Below, in pieces: positions 12,494-23,300 of a stretch of DNA of 64,000 nt (position 1 is its first letter; every line of letters starts with the position of its first letter). The stretch is from assembly GCF_902459465.1 (NCBI RefSeq), contig NC_047066.1, positions 14,449,047-14,513,046 of the forward strand. The letters are read 5' to 3'. Below the pieces are notes generated by a model that made no database searches, was not told the DNA's origin, and worked only from the letters and a program-made list of their open reading frames with translations. Origin of the DNA: Asterias rubens. Lineage: Eukaryota > Echinodermata > Asteroidea > Forcipulatida > Asteriidae. The position numbers and the translations under genes were made by a program.

Positions 12494-15400
12494 TACCCCA
12501 CCCAACATCCAAGCAAAAAAAACCCCACAACCAAACAAACAAAAAACCCAACCAACAAACAAACACTCCAACAAACAAATATAATAATAAGAACAAGAAA
12601 ACAGTGTATTGATATAGCGCATTATGAATAAAACATTCCTCAAAGCACATAACAGCAAAATGAAATGCATTAACTAAGCAAAACTTACATGTAAGAGTAT
12701 AATTATTTCAAAATTTAAGCCCACTAACAAAGTTATATAAACCAAGGCCAGACCAGCTGTTTCCTAAATCATGTAAATAAAACCATTAAAAATACTACGT
12801 GTATTGTTCAATAGGTCCTATATGAAGTAACTTATTGCTATATATCCAAGTCAAGCAACAGCAGTTGATTTTGTTTATAAAACATGTTGTACATTGTATT
12901 ATTTGCAACATGCAACACCAGTTGCCTTTGAAGGAACACGTTGCCTTGGATCGGTCGAGTTGGTCATTGAAAAGCGTTTGTAACCGTTAAAATGCAATAT
13001 GGGTAGACAAATTCTGTAAGAGTAGAACACAATGATCCACACAAACATGCCTCGAAATTGCACGGTTTTCCTTTTACCCCATCGACTATTAACACGGTTG
13101 GCCATTTATGGGAGTCAAATTTCATAAATGGTCGACCGTGTTAGTTCGCAAAGTTAAAGGAAAACCACGCAATTTCGAGGCAAACTGGTGTGTTCCTTTA
13201 ACCATGCGATACAGTTACTACCAATCGTGGTCGCCAGTTTGAGTCAGCCCTTTTTCCGTCGCTCTCTAATATCCTTGGCTGTAAGCGAACTCGCACCACC
13301 TCTTACCATCCCACTGCAAATGGTCTAGTCGCTCTTACCATCCTGCCACAAATGGTCTAGTCGAATGGCTACATCAAGCGCACAACAACCAAGGCTGGAC
13401 TAAAACACTTCCCATCATGCCCCTAGATTTGCTTGGTATTCGTACCGCGGTTAAAGCAAACAATGGCTCTTCTGCAGCAGAACTTGTTTTTGGTACGACC
13501 ACTACATTACCAGAACAATTTGCCATGTTTGTAGTACCCAGTATGAGCCCTTCTGACTTACATAAATCCTAGCGACTACGTTCAACACCTCTGTCAACAC
13601 ATGACAAAGATTCAACCCACTCCACCTCGGCCACAACACAAAACCACACATATCCCGCCAGCACTGTCGACATGTACTCATGTTTTTGTTCAACTGGATG
13701 CTGTGATGAAACCCCTACAGCCTCCTTACAATGGACCATAATAGTGTCATCAAGCGTACTGTATTTCTTCCTTGAGACCAATGGTAAACAGGACAGTGTC
13801 AGCATCGATCGGTTAAAGGAACACGTTGCCTTGGATCGGAAGAGTTGGTCTATAAAAAGGGTTTGTAACCGTTTTTTATAAAATGCGTATGGTTGGAAAG
13901 ATGTTTTAAAAGTAGAATACAATGATCCACACAAACTTGCCTTGAAATTGCGTGGTTTTCCTTTTACTGTGCGAACTAACACGGTCGGCCATTTATGACT
14001 CCCATAAATGGCCGACCGTGTTAGTCAACGAAGTAAAAGGAAAACCGTGCAATTTAGAGGCGTGTTTGTGTGGATCATTGTATTCTACTTCTAACAAACA
14101 ACCAAAATGATGACATTTGATTTTACAAGAGACATGTTTCGTTTTTGTCTGTTTTTTTAATTTTTTTAAATTTTTATTGCCATGTGTGTATTTTATGTTT
14201 TGTTTTCCTTAATTGTTACATTTTACTGTTTTTATAATGTTTAATATTTTTTTATCCATCCTGTTATCGCTGCTTGCGCTGTTGGATGTTGAATAAAAAT
14301 TTTTTTTAAAATGATGATATTTCACTTTACCTGAGACGTGTATCGTTCTTAACGATAGAGGACATCTTGCGATTGATGTGATGAATGGCAACGTCGAGCC
14401 GAGTATCTTCTGGTGGTGACGACGGACTCTAATCATCACAAGGCCCGTGTGGGAATTCAAGTATCTCACTGGAAATTAATTGAGATCAAATAAAATACTG
14501 TCATCTTGGAAGCATCAATGTTTCTGAAACAAACTCGATTGTTCGTGTCATATTATTTCTTTCAGATACTTTTTACATATTAAAAAAAAATGTGTAAAAA
14601 ACTCAAAACAATTCAATTTTATTCACCATGTCCAGTCAGGAAGAAATTTCATGCTAAGCAAATGTTTGTGCTAAGCAGCTTTATGAAATTGGGCCCTGGT
14701 CACTGGGCCATTTTGTTTCAATCTTTAAAGGCACTGGACACTATTGGTAATTGCTCAAAACAATCGTAAGCATAAAAACTTACTTGTTAACAAGCAATGG
14801 AGAGCTGTTGATAGTAAAAAACATTGTAGTAACTTAGTTAAGTAATTTCTCACAAGAATATTTGAATTGAATTTGAGACCTCAGCTGAGGTCTTGAATTC
14901 AAGCATCTGAAAGCACACAACTTCTCGCAAATTCGACAACCAACTTAATACAAAAATTCAAAGGTTTGTTATTTTATGCATATGTTGAGATACACCAAGT
15001 GAGAAGACTGGTCTTTGACAAATTTACAAAGGTGTCCAGTGTCTTTAAAACATCTCAGCTCCCTGGCGAGTATGCAGCCCGTGCTGCCTAATATGTACAT
15101 GTAGCATACTTCAGCTAAATCAATCACAAGAACCCTCTCTGCCCTCACAGGTACCCATTTACCCCTGGGTGGAGAGAAGCAGTTATGGTAACTTAAATCA
15201 TCTCAGCTCCCTGGGGAGTACACAGCCTGTGCTGCCAAATATAGCACACTTAAGCTAAATCAATCACAAGAACCCTCTCTGCTCTCACAGTGTACAGCTC
15301 ATTTACCCCCAGGTGGAGAGAAGCAGTTATGGTAACTTAAACCATCTCAGCTCCCTGGGGAGTATACATCCTGTGCTGCCAAATATAGCACACTTAAGCT

Positions 15401-18400
15401 AAATCAATCACAAGAACCATCTCTGCCCTCACAGGTACTCATTTACCCCTGGGTGGAGAGAAGCAATTTATAGGAAGGGTCTTGCTCAGGGACACAAGTG
15501 TCACGACCGAGGTTCAAACCCACACTCTGGCATGATTTGAAACAGGTTTCCAGAGGTGGAACTGAAGATGAGATGTCAGTATGTACCACAGTGGTTTGTA
15601 TTGGGGTTAACTGTGATTAATTTGCTGTATGATCAATTTTAGCTCTTTGCAAAGTACCTGAAAACATTATTGTAAAAAGGCACTTTTCTTACCCGAAGGG
15701 CTTCTCAAAGCGATACCAACATCATAAACCCCTGGTCATTGGGCCATTTAATTCAACATGTTCAATCATTAAACCATCTCAGCTCCCTGGGGAGTAAACA
15801 GCCTCTGCAACAAAAATTGCGCTACTCGGCTAATTCAATCATATCCTATCTCGGCCCTCACAGGTACAATAGACCCTTCCCATGAAATATGTCAATTGCA
15901 CATAGCGCGTGCGAACTAACGTTTTGGTTGGCAAAATAAGGGAACATTGCGCTGTTTTGTACACGGCCAATGGTTGCGTGACGCAGACGCGATTGCGTGT
16001 CTGCTTAGTGCACAACTCTATGGTGTTTGCCAACCAACAGGGTCCGTACGCACGTGTGAATGTGATTAGCATATTTCATGGGAAGGGTCCATTATTTACG
16101 GTGTTACCCCTGGGTGAAGAGAAGTTAAGTGTAATGCTCAAGGACACAAGTGTCATGACCAGGATTCGAACCCACACCATGATGACTCAGCCACAATAGA
16201 TATGAATGATCTACAGGGTTAATGCCCCAGTTATGAATACAAAATTCAATTGGACCTTACAGCAGTGAGCTTTGACGACGAGATGTACATTTTTTTAAAT
16301 AAAAAAACCCAGGCCTGGAATTTCACGAAGGTCACGGCCTTCGTTGCCCTGGTCTTGGCCTTGGTGCCCCTTCAAAAGTTACTTAATAGACTTTCAGATT
16401 TTCCAATGGAAGTGCCCTTTGTAAAATGAAATGGCCTTGCCCTTTAAAAGGTGAAACTCCAGGCCTGGCAAAACTCTCTGGAACCTTACCACTCAATCCC
16501 CAGGAGATGGCGGCCAGACCATAGTCACCGTGGGTGTCGCGTACTTTGGATTTCACAGCAGCATAAATATTCTGGGTTACAATTGAGAACGCTCGACTGT
16601 TGGGATCTTCAAACACCATCTCACAAAGAAAATACCTGAAAAAAAGCAAGAAAAAGATTTGTCTTCCTCTGTTTTTGGACATGGTAGACCTGCTTATTTA
16701 GCACTGTATTATGCAGTAATTATTTAACATTTTTAATAGGGAAGTATAAGTTTGGTAATCACTCTTAGAATTAATGGCAATAAGCCTACAACCATGACAA
16801 CAGTATTTGATGGTAACAAAATAAAAAATGTTTGTTTAATATGCTCCAACAATTGAATCTGAGAAGTGTTACTCAGATTGTTAAGATGTGTCCACTATAG
16901 GGATTGTTCTTCCTGTGTAGACGTAATATTTGCTGTGGAATTTTTTGACGATTACTAGGAATATTATTAAAACAATCCAATCGACCAGTTCTAAAACCCA
17001 ACAAACCTATTATTTGCCTTTAATTTAAAGGAAGCTAGTCACAAAATTAAAACAATGATCCAAAAACTATCCAGATATATTTTTCCACAGAGTTTTTAAT
17101 AAATTACAGAATTGGTTTTTGCTAACAAAACATCTGCTGGCAGTGTAAGCACTTTATGTAATCCACCATATACATAAACTGACAAACCTGTAGAAGTTTT
17201 AGATCGATCGGCCATCTGGGTCACAAGAGAATAGTGAAAAACCGATGACAAATTCTGCATTGAATCAATGCCAAAACAAAAATGAATAAAATGCACCCTC
17301 AGCGATAAACTCCAAACGCGAAGTTAGATTATTTATTTCTCATCAAATATGACATTTCAGACAGAAATATTTCAAGGGATGTTTTCAACTATCATCATCA
17401 TTAGACCGTGTAAGTTTTATGTAAATCTGTGATCTTCACGATTTTTTTCTTCTTACCAATTCTGTAACGTTCCTATAAGTAAAGTACAGGCTATTTATAA
17501 AAGTCAACAACAAAGAAAGTTCTATGGAAATAGAAAAGCCTTTATTATTATTATTATTACTATTCATGGTTTACTAAAACACTGCAATACAGCGGCTAAT
17601 AAAAGCCGAAATGTAAAGTTTACAAAAAGAGTCATTCGAAATATTTAGGCCCCTATATTACAACAACAAAATGAAATATAAAATATCTAAACATACAGGC
17701 AACAAATTTGTGACAGAAATACATTTAAAAGAGCACACAAATATTTTGATTAGATTAAAATTCACCCACTGCTCATGATCCAAAGAGCCTCGCCACAAGA
17801 TAACATTGTCAAGAAGACTGAAGTGGGAAAAAAATTATCATTTAGTAAATCTAATATTGCTATTGACATTACTATTAACAGCAATGATTACTATTGAACC
17901 CTTGCACGCACGTCACAATTGGCGACTGTGCCAAGCTAGGTTTCCGTGTAAACACTGCGTTTCCGTGTAAACGCTGCTTCGCCTAAAATGCGCACCTACT
18001 AATGGGGGTGTTCAGACAACTTGTCCGTCGGAAAACTTGACCGTTCGGACAGCTCGACGGTTGAGACAGCTCGACCGTTCGGACAACTCAACGGACGGTT
18101 TTATCAACAGTCAGACAACTCGACTTAGGACCATTTGCGTCGACAGATGAGATGGCCATGACAGGCACAGCGCCGGAAAGGGGGAGGCGTTTTAGGGTTA
18201 GGTTTTTTTTAGTGTTTTAGGGTTAGGGTAAGGGTTAGAATTTACAGTAAATTCGTGTAAACATGTCAGTAACGGAGGTCGACAAGCTTGTCTCTCGGTC
18301 ATCCGGCAAGTTGTCTCAAATTCGAATTGTCTGAACCGTCGAGTTGTCAGAACACTTGAGCTGTCCGACGGACGAGTTGTCGGACATCCTGAATAACGCA

Positions 18401-18854
18401 CATTGACATTGCCCACCAATGATGTCATCCCCCTAGTTTATTAACAAGAAAATGTTTATTAGAAGTTAATCCAACTAAGTAATAGACCGATCCATTAAGC
18501 TCCGCCCCATTGCGTATTGACCTATCACAACGCAACAAAGGTCCGACACTAAGGTCAGACATGCAGGCGCGTACGACGGTTGGCTCGCACAGCAGAGTTG
18601 TGCAGAAACTTAGAAAGGCATTGGAGAGCCCCACTGTTCTTGCTCACACGTGCGTCGTGGGCGGAGCCTACGTACTGGATCGGTCTATATAGTAATAGTA
18701 TATATATTCATGTAAGTATAATAAGTATTGTAATTCTGCTGTTCCCCTCTTCCAAAGAAACTGTGCATTCATTTGCCAAATAATTTACGATAACAATAGT
18801 ATTAGCATGTAATAAACTGTCATTAAGAACCTACCTATTTTTAAGTCGCACCAT
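11422..18854 (-). CDS. POP5: POP5, protein subunit of ribonuclease P and RNase MRP (complete)
   Basis: POP5 is a small alpha-beta protein subunit of nuclear RNase P (tRNA 5' processing) and RNase MRP (rRNA processing). Five coding exons on the minus strand join in phase: 18854-18835 (start, MVRLKN), 16635-16490, 14468-14331, 12056-11973 and 11522-11422 (TGA). They total 489 nt, 162 aa; the human protein is 163 aa. Family landmarks are the start MVRLKNRYFLCE, the central VRYLNSHTGLVMIRVRR and LPFITSIARCPLSLRTIHVSGT, and the C-terminal IRSCQKFLVKFNRQQL. The first exon holds only 20 coding bases. The lysine-rich tail (ERIQVKESIKKCSVLAKEKK) is less acidic than the human tail. Intron 3 is 2.3 kb and carries a gypsy integrase relic and two hairpin MITEs. 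Intron 1 (16636-18834) and intron 2 (14469-16489) also hold repeats. The gene is head-to-head with ARL6IP4. Confidence 0.95.
12455..12492. repeat. (ACAG)n microsatellite
   Basis: About nine units of ACAG within POP5 intron 3, followed by AAAC-rich low-complexity sequence to about 12580. Confidence 0.9.
12931..13198. repeat. MITE-2 copy 1 (hairpin element)
   Basis: Begins AGGAACACGTTGCCTTGGATC and ends GTGTGTTCCT followed by TTAA. The centre is a stem built from ACACGGTTGGCCATTTATG and its reverse complement. The second copy is at 13815-14095. Confidence 0.75.
13268..13823 (+). mobile_element. gypsy-type LTR retrotransposon relic (integrase C-terminal part)
   Basis: Plus-strand frames carry integrase-like words in order: GCKRTRTTSYHPTANGLVE, NNQGWTKTLPIM, LLGIRTAVKANNGSSAAELV, FGTTTTLPEQF, then after frame breaks ALSTCTHVFVQLDAV, LQPPYNGP and a terminal SIDRLK. 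TSYHPxxNG followed by GxRT and ELVFG is typical of Ty3/gypsy Pol. A 30-bp internal duplication near 13300-13360, several frameshifts and stops make it dead. It lies antisense in POP5 intron 3 and is cut short by MITE-2 at 13815. Confidence 0.8.
13815..14095. repeat. MITE-2 copy 2, inserted in the gypsy relic
   Basis: Begins at TTAAAGGAACACGTTGCC, exactly where the gypsy SIDRLK coding ends. It has a perfect stem of about 25 bases around 13972-14028 (GGTCGGCCATTTATG and its complement). The right end is truncated. Confidence 0.75.
14725..15048 (+). repeat. MITE-1, internally shortened
   Basis: Both ends and both TTTAA borders present; about 70 bases are missing internally. POP5 intron 2. Confidence 0.8.
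15050..15530 (-). mobile_element. SINE-A, three partial tandem copies, antisense
   Basis: The segment CATCTCAGCTCCCTGG ... CTGGGTGGAGAGAAGCAGTTATGGTAAC occurs three times in a row (about 15050, 15195 and 15340; period about 145-150). Only the last carries the rest of the element, GACACAAGTGTCACGACCGAGG. Looks like post-insertion tandem duplication of the SINE body. Confidence 0.7.
15772..16200 (-). mobile_element. SINE-A antisense, split by MITE-3
   Basis: The SINE runs to CCTCACAGGTAC, is interrupted at 15867-16095, and resumes with ACCCCTGGGTGAAGAGAAG ... GGATTCGAACCCACAC, a B-box read in antisense. Confidence 0.75.
15867..16095 (+). repeat. MITE-3, copy 1
   Basis: About 230 bp, ends GACCCTTCCCATGAAATATG and CATATTTCATGGGAAGGGTC, with a further internal inverted pair (GGTTGGCAAA / TTTGCCAACCAA). 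Inserted inside a SINE, so it is the younger element. Relatives at 29330-29551 and 41070-41288. Confidence 0.85.
18010..18395. repeat. inverted-repeat element with TTAGGG-like core
   Basis: Both ends carry inverted strings of a roughly 15-base motif of the form ACAACTCGACCGTTC, opening with CAGACAACTTGTCCGTCGG and closing with CCGACGGACGAGTTGTCGG. The middle (18190-18238) has several TTAGGG/GGGTTAGGG words. Confidence 0.65.
18483..18690. repeat. MITE with TAGACCGATCCA ends
   Basis: The left end TAGACCGATCCATTAAGCTC and the right end (TACTGGATCGGTCTA preceded by GGGCGGAGCCTACG) are inverted copies. About 208 bp, non-coding, directly upstream of POP5 exon 1 on its 3' side, in intron 1. Confidence 0.75.
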
Positions 18855-20352
18855 CTTTTTAATCGCACGAATACAGTCAAGATTAGAACGACTTAAACTT
18901 GAAAAATCCGCGCAATGGTAAACCAGTAAGCAGGAAAATGCTTGTATGACTTTACTTTTTTAAACAGCGCCCTCAATTGCTCAAATCGACTCTTGTTATT
19001 TTGTGTTGGTATCTTAATTCTCGCCGTATCTTCAACACACAATTTTGGACAGAGTACCAGACTACTGGATTTATGCTTCGCTTTATTACATTGATACCGC
19101 AGGGAACATGAAAGAAAGTGGTGAAGAAAGCCAACAATTTTAACGCAGAATTACCCTTAAGATATAAAGCAGATTTTATAAAATACATACCGATAGATGA
19201 CCTCTTATATTCCGAAGTTGAAAAGGACCTGATTTTAAAAGAGTAAGTTGATATCTTCAACATGAAAATGTCCCAACTCAAATACATATTAAGAAAAAAT
19301 TGTGACTATCTTTGTCAATGTTTGTGTGTGGCTTAATTCATAATTGCAGCAGTGCTTTTTTTTAGGCTTTTTTTTAAGACCCTTCCTGTAATTTAAATTG
19401 TAATGTAATGTAAAAAATGTAGTGAAACTTCTAAAAAAAAAATAAAGTTGATTTTATATAAAGGCTCTGGTAAATAAATGTGTGAAAAAAGCCCTCAGTC
19501 TCAGAGCCAGAGTTACGTAGTACTACTACTACTAGTGAGTTGGGATAGCGTAAGTTACGTTACGACTGTCGGCTGGAGGGTTACGTTATCGCAACTAACA
19601 GTGCACAGTAACAGAGTATTCGGTACGTAGTCTGTAGTTGTTACGGAACGGAGAAGCCACTTTAAACACATTCATGATTCTGATTTGTATATAAGATTAA
19701 AAAATTCAATGAATTCTTCTTCTTGGTTTCCGATGTCTGGATGCGCTGTGTACAATGTAGTCCCCCACGGTTTTTGTTTCTTGTGTAAAGTAATCCCTGT
19801 AGCAGTTCTCGCTGGGAACTAAACTCAAACTGGGATGGTGTAGTGCGACTTTAAATTATTTTTTATATCTGCTGCGGTCGAGTCTTACAATACAACCGCA
19901 TATGTCAAAACAACACCCTTACTTGGTCTATCGCTTATCTGGGTCAACTCACGGTAAATAATGTGAGTGTTTAACTTCATAGAAAGCTTAAAAGTCTGTA
20001 GATTGAGTATTTCAGCCTCAAACACGGCTGCTGGGTCTCAGGGTACAGGTTTTTTTGTGTGCTAGAAATGTCATGAGGAACATAGGCTAAATTATTCGTT
20101 GAGTTTTTTATTGGTAGCTTTTCTTTCCAAACAAAGTGAAAGGGTGCATTTGACCTTATACAAAGGAAAAACATATAATATAGAGGTTAACAAACAAGGT
20201 TTAAATTTATACTTCAAAGTCAAATGTTTGTCTGTTATCTACTGTAAATGGTTTTTAATTTAAGGTACATATGTTCATGTTTGTATGAGTTGAGTTTTCT
20301 CACTACATTGTTGTAGCCTAGAGTCAACTTAACTTTCTTAAATTTTTTTGCA
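18855..20352. promoter_or_regulatory. shared upstream region between divergent POP5 and ARL6IP4
   Basis: The POP5 start codon (18854, minus) and the ARL6IP4 start codon (20373, plus) face away from each other across about 1.5 kb. A pyrimidine-rich tract ending in CAG at 20353 suggests that ARL6IP4 has at least one noncoding 5' exon in this stretch. I could not place its donor with confidence. The 19.5-19.7 kb part is richer in GTTACG and CG-containing words than its surroundings and is a plausible start-site area. This is inferred from gene orientation; no core promoter motif stands out. Confidence 0.4.
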
Positions 20353-20365
20353 GTTCCTCTGTGTG

Positions 20366-20392
20366 ATGTTAAATGAAATCATCGCCGCTTAA
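20366..20392 (+). promoter_or_regulatory. upstream ORF overlapping the ARL6IP4 start codon
   Basis: An ATG at 20366 opens an 8-codon reading frame ending in TAA at 20390-20392. It overlaps the first in-frame ARL6IP4 ATG (20373) in another frame. If both lie in the mature 5' leader, the uORF could dampen use of 20373 and favour reinitiation at the second ATG (20409, MTSHRRQ). The sequence shows the overlap; the regulatory effect is inferred. Confidence 0.4.
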
Positions 20393-23300
20393 CAGTAATG
20401 TTGTAATCATGACCAGCCATCGACGTCAAAGCTCCAGCTCAGATGACAGCTCTTCCTCAGCCTCCTCCTCCAGGAGCTCCTCCCCGGCCACCGCCGTCCC
20501 GAAGGCATACGCCCGTCTCGAGAATGACAGTGAACAGGTCCAGACGCTCGTCGACCGTGAAAAGGAAAAGATGTATCGCAAGAGACCGTATTCAGTTTCT
20601 CTGAGTAGTGGTAGCGAGGTGGAATCGTCACCCGAGTCAAACATTCCGAAGGCCTATTCCAGGAAGAAAACAAAGAAAAAATCGAGCGAGGACGGCAATA
20701 GTTGGAAGAGTACCACGGTGCCTTCAAGTTCAAGTAGCAGTAGCAGTAGCGATAGTAGTAGCAGTAGTTCATCCAGCTCTGATAGTTCAAGCGACTCAGA
20801 GCCGGAGCATAATTCACAAAATCAGCATAAAAAGAACCTTTCCTCGAAGGACTTGCCCAAGGATAACAGAAGTAGCCAGCAACATAGGTCTAACAACCAG
20901 AATGAAAACTCTAGTAGAAAAGTTCACGAGGGGGGAAAGAAACTTCAGCAGAGACGAGAGAAAAGTCGCGGGATGGTTGCCCAGAGTCCGGAAGAAATCA
21001 GACACAAAAAGAGAGAGGTAGAGGATAAGCCAAGAAGCTCCAGACATACAGAGGTGGCGAGGAGATCTTATAGTCAAGAAATACATTATAGAGATTCTAG
21101 AGGTCGGATCGAGGACAAGACACAAAGGCACCGTGTTGACCGTGAGCTCCGGCGAGACCAAGAGCCCATAAGGGATGACTCTGGTAGAAAGAACAACCAC
21201 AGGGAAAAGGACGTCAAAAGAGATGGGAGCCAATCTGAAAAAGACAGAAGGTACTACGACAGGCTTAAGGAAATGCCAAGGAATGAGGGGTCAAATTCCA
21301 GACAGAGAGAAGAGGAACAATACAAGGGCGGTGATGCTCCTCCTAAAAAGAAACGTGCAGTACCCAAAGCTTCCAGCACTGCTCATAAAACGGCAAATTA
21401 TAGATCCAGAAACAAATCTAGTAGAGAGAGGGATCGCAGGAAGCTGATGGAAGTTTCAAAGAAAGGCTACGATCATGAAAGAGTACTTCATGAAAGAGTC
21501 AGTCCTGCAGAGGTGCACTCGAGGAGCAAGGCCAGATCCAGCAAGGAGACGGAACGTCAGAGGGTGAAGCAAGAAATGCCGGTGTGTACTGCTGGACGAG
21601 AGTACTTCAGTACGGAAAGAGGGTGCTGGGAATGGGAACCCGCCGAAGAGCCCGGCAGGAAAGCTCCTGATGATCCCAGGGATCATCAAGCTTCTCATAG
21701 GAGACAGAACTCCAGGGAAGATGGCAACAGTAGACATTCAGTCAGAGAAAGCAGTTACGCGGAGAAACACCACAAAATGGAAAGCTTGGAAGTCGACTCG
21801 AGAAGGACAGCCCACTCATCACCGTCTCCCGCTAAAATAAAATCAGACAGCAGAGAGAGGAGGAAGAAGAAGATGGAACGGGCAAAGGAGAAGGAACGAG
21901 CCAAACTGAAGAAGGAGAAACGCAAAAGGAGAGAAAAGCTGGAGAGGAGGAAAGAGAAAAAGAAGGAACGGAGAGAGCATCGTAGTAAAAAAAGTAAGGA
22001 GAAAAGACACAAAGAGCGAAGGGAGAGACGGAGCAAGGAGCCTAAAGTTCCCAAGATCTCAAACATTCAGGCGAAGCTACTAAATTTAGCATCAGGTGAG
22101 GCTTTTAGACTAGATTTAAGAATTTGTCTTGGAAAAAACAGTCACTGGATTAAGCCTTGGTGACTGGTGCGACTTGTGGTCAGTTTACCGTGCCGCCCCA
22201 ACTAGGCCTACTACTCAATTTGTTGGCTTTGCATGAAAAGGCTGCCTCTTTGGTCAGGTTCCCAAGAGACAAAAAGAACCAGTCTCAGTTTGGTTTCATA
22301 CATGTAGGTTTGTAATAAAAAATACCCAAAGTGGTTTGCCTAAAACAAGGTCATTATTTTCCACTGTTAAAAGATGGACACTATTGGTAATTGTCAAAGA
22401 CCAGTCTTCTCACTTGGTGTATCTCAAAATATGCATAAAATAACAAACCTGTGAAAAATTGGTCGTCGGAAATTGCAAGATAGTAATGAAAGAAAAAACA
22501 CCCTTGTCACAAGCAGTTGTGTGCTTTCTGATGCTTGATTTTGAGACATCAAAATCTAACTTTGAGGTCTTGAAATCAATCTCATGGAAAATTACTTCTT
22601 TCTCGAAAACGACGCCACTTCAGAGGCAGCCAGTTCTCACAATGTTTTATACTATCAAACTCTCCCCATTACTGGCCACCAAGTAACGTTTTATGCTAAT
22701 AATTATTTTTAAAGGATTTGATTACTTTTTTTGTACGACACTATATTTGTATCAATAACTTCCACTGTTTAACCATAAATTCTGAATGCTCCTCAAATGT
22801 AGGTGTTCAAGAAGCAGCACCCCGCATCTTGGCACCAATGACCAAGGAAGAATACGAGCGGAAGCAGAGTCGCACACGGAGGGTCTATGATGAAGACACT
22901 GGTAGACACAGGTAACCTGTCTAAACACATTCTTCTGTGGGTTATAACTTATTACTACTACTTATTATTTGATACAGAGTCGCATCCCTCTAAGTTGACC
23001 CTTGACCCCTTTACTGTGACGTCCCAGGTTGCAGGCCTGATACTTCACGGAGGCAACAAAGGCAATTGCCTCCCGAGTGCCATTGAAATGCTTCAGTAGA
23101 AATTAACATTTTCCTCATAGGGTGCCCTTTACCAAGGAGAGATTGCCTTGGTGCCTTTGCCCTTTCAAAAACAAAGCATACAGGCGTGACGTTGTGTCAT
23201 ACTTCGGTGTAGTCCCTGTTTGTATGGCAGTTACAGTTTTGGGCTTCTGACTGAAACCCCACTGAATAAAGATATTGACCAAATAGGGAGACTGCTCACA

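Noticed and set aside
12338-12670. 110-aa minus-strand frame rich in Cys, Leu and Phe
   Set aside because: Generated by the ACAG microsatellite and AAAC-rich low complexity; no homology and no splice context.
18973-19287. 104-aa minus-strand frame upstream of POP5
   Set aside because: No recognisable motif, AT-rich, no splice support; kept only as a remote chance of an old RT remnant.
20407-22066. long antisense and shifted frames over ARL6IP4 exon 1
   Set aside because: Shadows of the biased codon composition of the true SR-rich frame.
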